Part shown: positions 35,867-44,808 of the stretch, one piece after another
How positions within the stretch are numbered: the stretch's first letter is position 1
Layout: each line of letters begins with the position of its first letter
Assembly (NCBI GenBank): GCA_903896015.1
Contig: CAITWF010000059.1
Location: 62,001 to 126,000 of the forward strand
From: an uncultured Opitutia bacterium
GTDB lineage: Bacteria; Verrucomicrobiota; Verrucomicrobiia; Opitutales; Opitutaceae
Length of the DNA: 64,000 bases
Reading direction: 5' to 3'
Notes under the pieces: generated by a model
Seen by the model: the letters and a program-made list of their open reading frames with translations, nothing else
Told to the model about the DNA's origin: nothing
Databases searched by the model: none
Position numbers and translations under genes: made by a program

Positions 35867-37396
35867 ATGCGTCTCCGCCGCATCGCCCCTTTACTTTTAG
35901 CCGCCACCGCGCTCTTCGCGTTCAACGGCTGCGGTTACGTCCACTTCGGAAAGCCCCTCGACGCATCGCCCGTCGCTGCGCTCGGGGACGAGCAGTTGCT
36001 CAAGGAAAACGCCAGCCTTCGCACCGAGAAGAAAATTCTCCAGCAGGAGCTCGCTCTCACCCGCGCCCAGGGCGACGCCCTCCGCACGGCCGTGGAAAAC
36101 CGAACGGCCGACGGGGACACCTCAAAGCGTCTCGTCGAAAAACTCAACCAGACGACCCGCGAACTCGCTACGCTCCGCGCCGACTACGCCAAGCTCCAGG
36201 CCGATCGCGCCACCGCGCCGACTGCCCCCGCGGAAATCGCCGACCTCAATTCGAAGCTCGGCTCCACCGAGGAGAAGCTCGCCTCCTCCCTCAAGAATTA
36301 CACGCAGCTGCAGGAGGAGATCGGCCGCCTCCGCACCGACCTCGACCAGACCCGCGCGGAAAACACGACGCTCACCGCGCAGGTGAAAGTCGTCACCGCG
36401 AAAAACGAGGAGGCCCAGGTCGCCCTCGCCCAGCTCAACTCCGATCTCCTCTCGCAGAAAAATCTCCGCGCCGCCGCCGAGCAGGACGCCGCCACCCTCC
36501 GCACCCAGCTCTCCACCGCCAATACCCAGCTCTCCGCCCTCGCCCGCCAGCGCACCGCGCCCGCCGCCGAAGCCAAGGCGATCGGCGCCACGGAGTCGCC
36601 CGAACTTCGCACCCAGCTCGACGCGTTGCGCAAGCAGGTCTGGAGCCTCGAAACCGAGCGCAACGAGCTGCAGCAAAAACTCGCCGCCGCGGAAGCCGTC
36701 GCCAAGACCCCTAACCTTGCCGACGTGCGCGCCCGCGCCGAAGCCGAGGGTAAACTCGCTGCCGCCCTCGAAAACGCGAAAATGCTCCGCGACGAAAACG
36801 ATCACCTGAAGGCCAGCACGAACGAACTCGCAAAAACCAAAACCGATCTCGAAAGCGAACTCGCCAAAGCCCGCGCCACGCTCCCGCTTGCCGCCCAAGC
36901 CCAGACGCTCCGCGATCAACTCGCCCTTGCCCAGGCCCAGGCCACGTCGCTCGCCGACGAAAACACCAAGCTCAAGGCCCGTCTCGCCCTCGTCGGCGGC
37001 GGCAACTCCCGCCCCGCCGGCCCGATCGCCGTGCTCTCCGATTCCCCGCCCGCATCCGTGACCACCCCGGCGAACGCCTCCCCGGCCCCGGCTTCCGCCG
37101 CTCCCGCCACACCGCCGGCCGCGAAGCCCGCCGGTGCCGTCACCGCAACCTTCGTCACCAGCGTCGCCGGAGGCACCTCCGCAAACCCCGCGGCCGCTTC
37201 CCCCGGCGTCACGAAAACCAACGCAGCCGGCACGCCGCTCCGCTTCCACACCGTGACCTCCGGCGACACCCTCTCAAAAATCTCGAACCTTTATTACGGC
37301 ACCCCCGCACGCTGGGCCGAAATCCTCGTCGCCAACCGCGATATCCTCGGCGAAGACAACAATCTCGTCATCGGCCGCACGCTTCGCATTCCGTAG
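35867..37396 (+). CDS. LysM coiled-coil lipoprotein
   Basis: A 509-residue lipoprotein: lipobox FAFNGC followed by GYVHFGK, then a coiled coil from about residue 35 to 380, a Pro/Ala/Thr-rich linker, and a C-terminal LysM at about 459-508 (HTVTSGDTLSKISNLYYG, ending RTLRIP). The LysM is closely similar to that of the upstream giant. The combination of lipid anchor, coil and LysM suggests tethering of an outer membrane to peptidoglycan. It lies 61 bases after the giant gene. I recognise no named family. Confidence 0.85.
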   Translation: MRLRRIAPLLLAATALFAFNGCGYVHFGKPLDASPVAALGDEQLLKENASLRTEKKILQQELALTRAQGDALRTAVENRTADGDTSKRLVEKLNQTTRELATLRADYAKLQADRATAPTAPAEIADLNSKLGSTEEKLASSLKNYTQLQEEIGRLRTDLDQTRAENTTLTAQVKVVTAKNEEAQVALAQLNSDLLSQKNLRAAAEQDAATLRTQLSTANTQLSALARQRTAPAAEAKAIGATESPELRTQLDALRKQVWSLETERNELQQKLAAAEAVAKTPNLADVRARAEAEGKLAAALENAKMLRDENDHLKASTNELAKTKTDLESELAKARATLPLAAQAQTLRDQLALAQAQATSLADENTKLKARLALVGGGNSRPAGPIAVLSDSPPASVTTPANASPAPASAAPATPPAAKPAGAVTATFVTSVAGGTSANPAAASPGVTKTNAAGTPLRFHTVTSGDTLSKISNLYYGTPARWAEILVANRDILGEDNNLVIGRTLRIP

Positions 37397-37456
37397 TCTG
37401 CGAGATTTTTCGCAGAAAGTTTGCTTGCCGCGCCGAACGCGTCTTCATCGCGCCCC

Positions 37457-38477
37457 ATGCGAATTTTTCGTGCGTTCCCCGCGCTGATCGCCCTGCTAAT
37501 CCTGAACGGCTGCGGCTACGTTCACTTCGGCAAGCTGCCCGGCACGATCCGCCTCCGAAGACTCGATGGAGGCCGCTTATGCCGGCCTAGGCACGCAGAA
37601 CAAAATGCTCCAGCAGGAGCTCGCGCTCGCCCGCAAGGAGGGCGACGCCCTCCGCGCCGCGCTCGACGGCCGCGCCGACAGTGCCGCCTCCACGCAACTC
37701 ACCCAGCGCCTGAGTGAAACTGCTCGCGAACTCGCCGCGCTCCGCGCCAGCTACGCCAAGTTAATCGCCGCCAAATCACCCGATAGCTCCGCGCCCGCCG
37801 CCGATCCGGAAATCGCGGCCAAACTTTCAGCCACAGAGGAAAAACTTGCCGCCTCGCTCCGCAACTTCACGCAGCTTCAGGAGGAAAACGCCCGCCTCCG
37901 CACCGACCTCGACCGGACGTCGGCCGAAAACACCACCCTCACCGCGCAGGTGAAAACCATCACCGCTCAAAACGAGCAGGCCCAGTCCGCGCTCGCCCAG
38001 CTCAATACCGAACTCCTCGCGCAAAAAGACGCCCGTGATCGCGCCGAGCAGCAGACCGCTGCCGCGCGCGCCCAGCTCAGCGCCGTAATCGCCGCACGCG
38101 ATTCCGCACCCGCCACGCTCACCAGCGCCCGCCAGAGCGCCGCCGACAGCACCGCGACGCTTAAACTTGCCGACGCCCCGCCCACCGACAAACCCGCCAC
38201 CGCCGAACTCCGCACGAGCCCCGATCGGCTCCGCGCGAAAGCCGAACAAGCCGTCACCGTGAACACCTCACCGGCGCCGGCTCCCTCCGCTGCGTCCACC
38301 GCGGCTCCCACGCCGCGCATCCACGTCGTCGTGGCGGGCGATACCCTGGAGCGCATCGCCAAAAAATACTATGGCGATCCCGGCAAGTGGAACCTGATTT
38401 ATTTCGCCAATAACGCCCAACTCAGCGGCGGTCGCCCCTTGAAACCCGGCATGGAGCTGGAGATTCCCGGGAAGTAA
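37457..38477 (+). pseudogene. Frameshifted third LysM coiled-coil lipoprotein
   Basis: The leader MRIFRAFPALIALLILNGCGYVHFGK-type start (ATG 37457, lipobox ILNGC, then GYVHFGK as in the preceding gene) is in one frame; the body from about 37540 (NKMLQQELALARKEGDAL, coil, LysM HVVVAGDTLERIAKKYYG, end MELEIPGK) is in the next frame. The whole span is 1021 bases, one base more than a multiple of three. The slip most likely lies at 37531-37545 around CTGCCCGGC. Removing one base restores a 339-residue lipoprotein parallel to its neighbour. An internal ATG at 37566 could express the body without a signal. A sequencing error, a recent mutation or programmed slippage are all possible. Confidence 0.75.
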
Positions 38478-38501
38478 ATTCCGCCGAAGAGCGAAGGGTC
38501 C

Positions 38502-38524
38502 CCCGCGCCTGCTTTTGGCGCGGG
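38502..38524 (+). terminator. Likely terminator after the LysM genes
   Basis: Perfect 8-bp GC-rich arms CCCGCGCC (38502-38509) and GGCGCGGG (38517-38524) with a T-rich seven-base loop, 25 bases past the LysM stop. Only a short TTT follows, so efficiency is uncertain. Confidence 0.5.
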
Positions 38525-38565
38525 CGTTTCCCCGGCCCCCCTCCGGGACCGAAGTGTTCCGATTC

Positions 38566-39498
38566 TCAAAAGATCCCCACGATCGCCGCCAAGGCCACGA
38601 GTGATGTGAAGACGCTCAGTACGATCGTCCCGGATGCCAGCGTGTCATCGCCCTTCATCTCGATCGCCATCGTGTAGCTCACGACCGCCGTCGGCGTCGC
38701 CATCAGAATCATGATGAGCTTTGTTTCGACCGCCCCGAGCCCAAGCCAGCGGCCCACGAGCCAGCCGAGGGCCGGTGCCACGATCGTTTTCATAAGCGCC
38801 GCGCCGAGCGCGGGCCGCCACGCCTCGCCCAGCCGCGCCGTCATGATCGAGCCGCCGACGCCGAGCAGGCCAAGCGGTAGCGCCATCTCGCCCAGCGCGG
38901 CGAACGTCTTGTCCACCGCCGGCGGCAGCGTCCAACCCGCAATCGTACACCCGATTCCTGCGAGCGTCGCGATCAGTGGCGGCGTGGTGGCGAGTTGCTT
39001 TAAAAACGGCCGCGCCATTTTCAGACTAAGTGGATGCTGGCTCAACAGCAGCACCACCACGGCGCCCACGTTGTAGGCAACCATCATCGGTGCGACGGTG
39101 ATGACCGCCGCCGTGCGCGCCGACAGCCCGCCTACGATCGCGGCGTCGGGCAGCGCGTAGATAATCGGTAGGCCGACAAACGCGAGATTCCCGCGAAACG
39201 CGCCCTGCGCAAATGTCCCGAGCACCGCGCCCGGCACACGCAGCGCCCAGGCGACGATATACGCTGCGAGGATTACGAGCCCGGTGGCTGCGGCCATCGC
39301 CGCGAGCATCGGCTTTGCGCCGCCTGCCTCATGAAACGAACCGGCGAGCTGCGAGAAAAGGAGCGCCGGCAACCCGAGCCAGTAGGTCACGCGGTTCGCC
39401 TCGCGCAGAAAATTCACCGACACGAATCCGCTCCGCTGCATGATCGCGCCAATCGCGATCAGGAGAAAGACCGGCGCGAGGGTGTTGAGGATGAGCAC
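38566..39498 (-). CDS. AEC family transporter
   Basis: A 310-residue membrane carrier with about ten helices. It opens MLILNTLAPVFLLIAIGAIM, and contains FRGNLAFVGLPIIYAL and the second-half GEMALPLGLLGVGGSIM, matching auxin-efflux-carrier (AEC) proteins. It is the last gene of a minus-strand run after a thioredoxin-like gene (12-base gap). The substrate is unknown. Confidence 0.9.
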   Translation of the reverse strand: MLILNTLAPVFLLIAIGAIMQRSGFVSVNFLREANRVTYWLGLPALLFSQLAGSFHEAGGAKPMLAAMAAATGLVILAAYIVAWALRVPGAVLGTFAQGAFRGNLAFVGLPIIYALPDAAIVGGLSARTAAVITVAPMMVAYNVGAVVVLLLSQHPLSLKMARPFLKQLATTPPLIATLAGIGCTIAGWTLPPAVDKTFAALGEMALPLGLLGVGGSIMTARLGEAWRPALGAALMKTIVAPALGWLVGRWLGLGAVETKLIMILMATPTAVVSYTMAIEMKGDDTLASGTIVLSVFTSLVALAAIVGIF

Positions 39499-39510
39499 GC
39501 GGCAGCCGGC

Positions 39511-40356
39511 TCAGGATTTCGCCCGCGGATTTTTCCGGCGGTAGTCGCGCAGGATTTTCCACGTGTCGTCGAGCACCGCATCGGGCCCGACGTAACGGCC
39601 CCAGCGGTTCGTGTCCGACAAAACCTTCCCGTTTTCATCCACGAGCACGAGGCACGGGATGCCGTTGCCGCAGTAGCGCGTGATTTCGCGCGCGCCGGAG
39701 ATGTCGCTGAAGTTCAGCGCCGGCCACGCCATGTGATCGTCGCGCATGTAGGCGAGCATTTCGCCCGCGGAGTGATCCCAGTTGACCAGTACAACCTCAA
39801 ACTCCGGGTAGAGCGCGCGGATTTTCCCGTAGGCGTCGACGAGCCCCGGCGTAAACTCGCGGCAGGGCGCGCACCAGCTCGCGGAATAATACAGCGCGTA
39901 AAACTTCACACCCGCCAGCCGCGCGTTGTCGACCGGCCGCAACGCGCCGTTGTCGAGCCGCACGAGCTTGTCGGCCAGCGCGCGCTCGAGGGCGTTGGCC
40001 GGTTGGTGACGCGCCTCGACGATCGGCGTGGTCGGCGCGTCGGGCGGCGTCGCCGCCTCGTTCCGCGCGAAACTCGGAAGCGCGGGCGCCGCGGGCGTCG
40101 GTTCCGTCCGCGGCAAATCGGTGTGATCGATCGGGACGCGGCCGTTGACGTTGCGAAAACGCACCAGCGCGTAGTCGCCCGCGGTGTCGATCAGATCCAT
40201 TTTCTGGCCGGCGCCGAGCGCGATCGATCCACTGACCTTGTCGCCGCGCATCAACTCCAGACGCGCAGGCGCAGTGAGCGTGATTTGCTCGGGCAGACCG
40301 GCCCGAGCGAGTCCGGCGATTCCCAGCAGGCCCGTGGCGAGCAGGAGAGCTCGCAT
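39511..40356 (-). CDS. Exported thioredoxin-like protein
   Basis: A 281-residue protein with a short signal peptide (MRALLLATGLLGIAGLARA). Residues 25-90 look like an SH3-type beta domain (MDLIDTAGDYALVRFRNVNG). The thioredoxin fold starts near 150 and has the redox motif SASWCAPCREFTPGL, later GIPCLVLVDENGKVL with the cis-Pro region. The fold resembles nucleoredoxin/TlpA-like reductases. It would act on periplasmic disulfides. It starts 29 bases after the PAP2 phosphatase stop. Confidence 0.85.
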   Translation of the reverse strand: MRALLLATGLLGIAGLARAGLPEQITLTAPARLELMRGDKVSGSIALGAGQKMDLIDTAGDYALVRFRNVNGRVPIDHTDLPRTEPTPAAPALPSFARNEAATPPDAPTTPIVEARHQPANALERALADKLVRLDNGALRPVDNARLAGVKFYALYYSASWCAPCREFTPGLVDAYGKIRALYPEFEVVLVNWDHSAGEMLAYMRDDHMAWPALNFSDISGAREITRYCGNGIPCLVLVDENGKVLSDTNRWGRYVGPDAVLDDTWKILRDYRRKNPRAKS

Positions 40357-40385
40357 TGCCAGCGGGAGAATCTGCCCGGGAGAGC

Positions 40386-41123
40386 TCACGCCGCCTTTTT
40401 CGCCGTGAGGCCCGCCGCTTCGGCGCGGCACTTTTCCACTGCGGCGCGAAACGCCTCGCTCTTCCTCAGCTCCGCCACAATCGCCTCGGCCATGAGCTGG
40501 CCGCCGATCAAATCGGTGGGATAGTGCACGCCGGCCAGCACGCGGCCCCATGCGGCACGGTGAGCGCGTTCGAGGAGTTCGGCGCGTTGGTCAGGAAAAA
40601 TTTCCGCGAGCACGAGTGCCCAGGTGAACGCCCGCGTCACGTGCCCGCTCGGATAACTCGCCGTCGGCGGCACGGCGACGAGCGGTTGCACGCGCGGCTC
40701 GATCTGCGAGGGTCGCGCCCGCGCGTAGAATGCCTTCGTCAACGCGCCGACGGCATTTGCGTCCTCGGTCACGTCGGCGAGAAATTTCGCGGTCACGGGC
40801 AGCTTCTCCTTCGTAAACCACGCGCCGAGCACGCTCGCGTGATTGAACGCGTTGTCCTTGTCGATGAACTTTGCCCACTCGGCCTCCTCGGGCGTGCGCC
40901 ACTGCTGCGCGCTCAGCACGACGGCGATGTCGGCCCGCTCCGCGAGCGAGCCGGCGGCCGGCGGTGGCGGCAGGATTTTCGGGATGTCGAACTGCGCCGG
41001 CGTGATGAAGTGCCCGCCCTTCGCGACGGCGGCCGCACTCATCATATTTTCCTGCGCATGCGTGCACGGCCCGGCCAGCGCGGCAAAAAACACAAGGATC
41101 GAGGGAACGAAAACCCGGTTCAT
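40386..41123 (-). CDS. PAP2-type (class A) non-specific acid phosphatase
   Basis: A 245-residue exported enzyme with signal peptide (FVPSILVFFAALAGPCTHA). The phosphatase signature is complete: KAFYARARP (KX6RP), YPSGH, and GRVLAGVHYPTD (the SRX5HX3D region with Gly in place of Ser). Class A acid phosphatases (PhoN-like) hydrolyse diverse phosphomonoesters in the periplasm through a phospho-His. It is first of a three-gene minus-strand run. Confidence 0.92.
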   Translation of the reverse strand: MNRVFVPSILVFFAALAGPCTHAQENMMSAAAVAKGGHFITPAQFDIPKILPPPPAAGSLAERADIAVVLSAQQWRTPEEAEWAKFIDKDNAFNHASVLGAWFTKEKLPVTAKFLADVTEDANAVGALTKAFYARARPSQIEPRVQPLVAVPPTASYPSGHVTRAFTWALVLAEIFPDQRAELLERAHRAAWGRVLAGVHYPTDLIGGQLMAEAIVAELRKSEAFRAAVEKCRAEAAGLTAKKAA

Positions 41124-41234
41124 CCGCGCAAACGTGCCGGGTCAGTCCGGCGCGGCAATGACATTTTAGACCCCGCCGGAACATGATTAACCGAGTGCTT
41201 GCCTCGCTGCGCGCCGCCACTTCACCCTCGCCCC

Positions 41235-41564
41235 ATGTCCTCGCTCCCCGCGCAATTCGCCGGCGTCACCGTTGTGACGAAGGCCAACGTTTACTTCGAC
41301 GGCAACGTCGTCAGCCATAGCGTCCTCTTCGCCGACGGCGCAAAAAAAACGCTCGGGCTTATCCGCCCCGGCTCCTATCACTTCGGCACCAAGGCCGCGG
41401 AGCGCATGGAGATCGTCGCCGGCGCCTGCTCGGTCACGCTTGACGGCACGACCGCAGCGAAGGCCTACGCCGCGGGCACCTATTTCGACGTGCCGGCCAA
41501 CAGCGGCTTCACGATCGCGGTCCAAGCCGGGCTCTGCGAATATATCTGCTCGTTCCTGTCCTGA
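41235..41564 (+). CDS. ppnP: Pyrimidine/purine nucleoside phosphorylase PpnP
   Basis: A 109-residue cupin-fold enzyme. The pattern VVTKANVYFDGNVVSHSVLF, KTLGLIRPGSYHFGT and EIVAGACSVTLDG with the closing AGLCEYICSF matches the YaiE/PpnP family. It cleaves nucleosides with phosphate to ribose-1-phosphate and base. The ATG at 41235 gives the usual short N-terminus. It stands alone. Confidence 0.92.
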   Translation: MSSLPAQFAGVTVVTKANVYFDGNVVSHSVLFADGAKKTLGLIRPGSYHFGTKAAERMEIVAGACSVTLDGTTAAKAYAAGTYFDVPANSGFTIAVQAGLCEYICSFLS

Positions 41565-41581
41565 GCGACGCGGGACCCGCG

Positions 41582-42022
41582 TCAGCCGACAACTGAGGCC
41601 GACAGTTCGGTCGGCGCCTCGGTCGGCAGCGAAGAACGGACGCGAGTTACAGCGAGCTGGTTCGCTGCCTCGCGTTTCCACGAGCGGAGTTCGTTTTCAA
41701 ACCGGCGCGCGATGCCCGTGTAGCTGCTGGAATAAGCGGAGATTCTCCGAGAGGTGGTTCCACCACCCCCGAGCGCGGCCTCCAGCACCGCGGCGGCTTC
41801 CCGGTGAAAGTCAGCGTGCAAGCCGCGCACGCATTGCCAGCGGGGCGTCACCTTGATCGACTCGTCCAACCCATGCAGCCACTGGCCCAGCCTGCAGCGG
41901 TCATCCCGGCAGAGCCCGGCCACCGTGTGATGCGACCGCCCCGTAGCGAGCGCGGTGCGCAAATCGTCCTTGAGTCGATAATGAAAGGCGATCGCATCGG
42001 ATATTTCTTCTTCCAGAGGCAT
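41582..42022 (-). CDS. Stand-alone CZB (chemoreceptor zinc-binding) domain protein
   Basis: A 146-residue soluble protein. The CZB core is complete: His14 (AIAFHYRLK), Cys43 in CRLGQWL, and His68 and His72 (LHADFHREA), the four expected zinc ligands. No methyl-accepting, GGDEF or membrane domain is attached. CZB domains sense zinc or hypochlorite in chemoreceptors and diguanylate cyclases. The C-terminal 40 residues are unremarkable. No chemotaxis gene lies nearby. Confidence 0.8.
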   Translation of the reverse strand: MPLEEEISDAIAFHYRLKDDLRTALATGRSHHTVAGLCRDDRCRLGQWLHGLDESIKVTPRWQCVRGLHADFHREAAAVLEAALGGGGTTSRRISAYSSSYTGIARRFENELRSWKREAANQLAVTRVRSSLPTEAPTELSASVVG

Positions 42023-42189
42023 TGCCTACCTCTCGTCACACTTTCCCGCTAACTTCACCTCAAAGCGACGGGTAGATCCACGGAGAGCGACCCTTGCGCC
42101 TCGGGCCGAAGCCGGTCACCGGCCGGCCCCGCGCGTTCGCCGCTAGAGTTTCGTTGTCGCGCTGCCGTGAGTTGTGCAGCGTCGCCGAC

Positions 42190-43326
42190 ATGAATCGCCT
42201 CGTCGCCTCTCTACTCGCCGCTTTCGCCTTCACCGCTTCGGTGCGGCTCGCCGCCGCCGACTCCGCGCCGCTCCCCGACGGTCTTTACGCCGAGATCACC
42301 ACTCCCCGTGGCGCGATCACCTGCGATCTGTTTTTCCAGAAAGCGCCGCTCACCGTTGCCAGCTTCGTCGGCCTCGCCGAGGGCAAGCTCGGCTCTTCGA
42401 AGCCCGCGCCATTTTTCGACGGCCTCACGTTTCACCGTGTCGTCCCCGGTTTTGTCGTCCAAGGCGGTGATCCGCTCGGCAACGGCGACGGCGGCCCCGG
42501 CTACACGTTCCCCGATGAGATCGTGCCCGGCCTCCGCTTCGATGACGTCGGCGTGCTGGCGATGGCCAACAGCGGCCCCGACACCAACGGCTCACAATTT
42601 TTCCTCACCCTCGCACCCACGATCCGGCTCGACTACCTGCACACCATCTTCGGTCGCACAGTTCGCGGGAAGGACCTGCTCCTAAAAATCGTTCAAGGCG
42701 ACAGGTTCAGCGTGAAAATCATCCGCGTCGGTGCCGCTGCCAAGGCGTTTCACGCCGACGAAACAGCCTTCACCGCGCTTGCCGCGAAAATGAAAAAATA
42801 CAACGGTGCCGCTGATCCCGGTCCCACCGCGCCCTTCGACGATCCCGATCACCTCCTGCCCGTCGAACCGCCGCGCGCCAAGGCGTTCAACTTCAAACTC
42901 GCCAACTTCGAACGCGTGACCGGGGTGAAGATCTACGCCCGTCTCTTTGCGAAATCGCCCAGCGCCGCCGACGACGCCAAGCCGGGCCAGTTCATGCGCG
43001 GCCTCGCGGATAAATTGGGCACCACGAAGCGCGGTGCCATCGCCGCTTACTTCGCCGACGAGAAAGACTGGCGCGTCTGGATCGGCGAGGAATCGACCGC
43101 CGCCTTCCTCGGCCACGCCCCCTCACCCGCCGATCTCGTCGACGAAGGCCCGATGCACATCGCCAAGACCGCCTTCCTCGAAGCCGCGCAAAAGCAGGGC
43201 GACGACAATTTCGCCGCGCAGAAAAAAGCCGCCCCCGCCGACAAACCCGTCGCCCCCGCGCAACAGCTCAAGCTCCAAACCGACGCGATCCTCGACAGCC
43301 TGATTTCCAAGCTCGAACCGAAGTAA
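42190..43326 (+). CDS. Exported cyclophilin-type prolyl isomerase with C-terminal extension
   Basis: A 378-residue protein with a signal peptide (VASLLAAFAFTASVRLAAA). The cyclophilin domain (about 30-185) has FHRVVPGFVVQGGDP with the catalytic Arg and Gln, MANSGPDTNGSQFFLTL and the later DYLHTIFGRTV. An additional region of about 180 residues (from AAAKAFHADETAF) follows and matches nothing I know; it includes FERVTGVKIYARLFAKSP and GPMHIAKTAFLEAAQ. The enzyme would speed folding of exported proteins. Confidence 0.88.
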   Translation: MNRLVASLLAAFAFTASVRLAAADSAPLPDGLYAEITTPRGAITCDLFFQKAPLTVASFVGLAEGKLGSSKPAPFFDGLTFHRVVPGFVVQGGDPLGNGDGGPGYTFPDEIVPGLRFDDVGVLAMANSGPDTNGSQFFLTLAPTIRLDYLHTIFGRTVRGKDLLLKIVQGDRFSVKIIRVGAAAKAFHADETAFTALAAKMKKYNGAADPGPTAPFDDPDHLLPVEPPRAKAFNFKLANFERVTGVKIYARLFAKSPSAADDAKPGQFMRGLADKLGTTKRGAIAAYFADEKDWRVWIGEESTAAFLGHAPSPADLVDEGPMHIAKTAFLEAAQKQGDDNFAAQKKAAPADKPVAPAQQLKLQTDAILDSLISKLEPK

Positions 43327-43331
43327 ACCAT

Positions 43332-43351
43332 CCCGGGCTTAAAAGCCCGGG
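43332..43351 (+). terminator. Strong hairpin between cyclophilin and M20 genes
   Basis: Perfect 9-bp arms CCCGGGCTT (43332-43340) and AAGCCCGGG (43343-43351) with a two-base loop, followed by CTTTG. It is 6 bases after the cyclophilin stop and 10 before the M20 start, so it could end transcription or hide the M20 start region. Confidence 0.5.
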
Positions 43352-43360
43352 CTTTGACAC

Positions 43361-44698
43361 ATGAAATTCCGCCACCTCCTGCTTACCGCCGCGCTGCTGG
43401 CCACTCCCGTCTTCGCCGTCGACGCCGCCCTCCGCGAGCTCGTCGCGAAGAAAATCGCCGCCGACTACCCCGCGCTCGAAAAATTCTACATCGATCTCCA
43501 TCTGCATCCCGAGCTTTCGCTGATGGAGGAGCAGACCTCCGCGAAGGTCGCCGCCGAGTTGCGGGCGGCCGGGTTTGAGGTGACCGAAAAATTCGGCGGC
43601 TACGGTGTGGTAGCCATGTTGAAGAACGGCCCCGGCCCGACCGTTCTCATCCGCAGCGATCTCGATGGGCTGCCCGTCGCGGAGGAGACCGGCCTGTCCT
43701 ACGCGAGCACCGTCGTCACCAAGGATCTCAGCGGCACCTCGGTGCCCGTGATGCACGCCTGCGGCCATGATATCCACATGTCATGCCTCGTCGGCACGGC
43801 GCGCGTGCTCGCCGCGTTCCGCGATCGCTGGAGCGGCACTGCAATCCTGATCGGACAACCGGCCGAGGAACGCGTGCTCGGCGCTCGTGCCATGCTCGCA
43901 GCCGGACTCTATACAAAGTTTCCCAAACCCGACTTCGCCCTCGCGATTCACGACAGCGCCACGCTTCCCGCCGGGACCGTCGGCACGACGGAGGGTTTCA
44001 TCATGGCCAACGTCGACACCGTTGACGTCACCGTCTTCGGCCTCGGCGGCCACGGCGCCGCCCCGCACACGACCAAGGATCCGATCGTGCTCGCCTCGCG
44101 CATCGTCGTCGCACTCCAAACGATCGTCAGCCGCGAAATGCGCCCGACCGATCCCGCAGTCGTCACGGTCGGTTCGTTTCACGGCGGCACCAAGAACAAC
44201 ATCATCCCGAACGAGGTTAAACTCGGGATTACGCTCCGCTCGTATTCCGACGAGGCGCGCGTCCACCTTGTCGAAGCCGTGAAGCGCATCTGTCGCGGCG
44301 AGGCGATCGCCGCCGGCCTGCCCGACGACAAAATGCCGCTCGTCACCGTGTCACCCGAAGGCATGAGCTCGACCTACAACGATCCCGCACTCACGCAGCG
44401 CGTGCACGGCGCGATCGCCGGCTGGCTTGGTGCCGATGCCGTGAAATCGATCGAGCCCGACATGGTGAGCGAGGATTTTAGTTTATTCGGACGCACCGCC
44501 GAGCGCGTGCCAATCTGCCTGTTCCGCCTCGGCGCCATCGCGCCGGAGAAGGTCGCCGACAGCGCGCGCACCGGGATGCCGCTGCCGTCGTTGCACTCGA
44601 GTAAGTTTGCCCCCGTGCCCGAACCCACGATCAGGACGGGAATCACGGCCATGACGGCCGCGGTGCTCGATCTGCTGGTCAAAAACGAGCGAACCTGA
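43361..44698 (+). CDS. Exported M20 family metallo-amidohydrolase
   Basis: A 445-residue protein with signal peptide (FRHLLLTAALLATPVFA). The di-zinc motifs are LHLHPELSLMEEQT, LIRSDLDGLP, MHACGHDIHM and GQPAEE, with the dimerisation insert around VFGLGGHGAAPHTTKDP. Family members hydrolyse N-acyl amino acids or hippurate-like amides. The catalytic Cys-His pair HACGHD is intact. It follows the strong hairpin at 43332. Confidence 0.92.
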   Translation: MKFRHLLLTAALLATPVFAVDAALRELVAKKIAADYPALEKFYIDLHLHPELSLMEEQTSAKVAAELRAAGFEVTEKFGGYGVVAMLKNGPGPTVLIRSDLDGLPVAEETGLSYASTVVTKDLSGTSVPVMHACGHDIHMSCLVGTARVLAAFRDRWSGTAILIGQPAEERVLGARAMLAAGLYTKFPKPDFALAIHDSATLPAGTVGTTEGFIMANVDTVDVTVFGLGGHGAAPHTTKDPIVLASRIVVALQTIVSREMRPTDPAVVTVGSFHGGTKNNIIPNEVKLGITLRSYSDEARVHLVEAVKRICRGEAIAAGLPDDKMPLVTVSPEGMSSTYNDPALTQRVHGAIAGWLGADAVKSIEPDMVSEDFSLFGRTAERVPICLFRLGAIAPEKVADSARTGMPLPSLHSSKFAPVPEPTIRTGITAMTAAVLDLLVKNERT

Positions 44699-44750
44699 GG
44701 GCGGTTTCTACCCACCCTATAGACCGCCCGACCGCTGATTATAGGCGGGC
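44699..44750 (+). promoter_or_regulatory. Possible alternative RNA hairpins before the pilin gene
   Basis: GGGCGGT (44699-44705) can pair with ACCGCCC (44723-44729); the same middle segment can instead pair through CCGCC with GGCGG (44743-44747 region). The first begins right after the M20 stop. The layout could be an attenuator or just overlapping terminators. Confidence 0.3.
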
Positions 44751-44808
44751 TTACGTGGGACGGATGTGCAGTATCACCCCCGGCTGTTTTTTAACCCAGC
44801 CGTTTATC

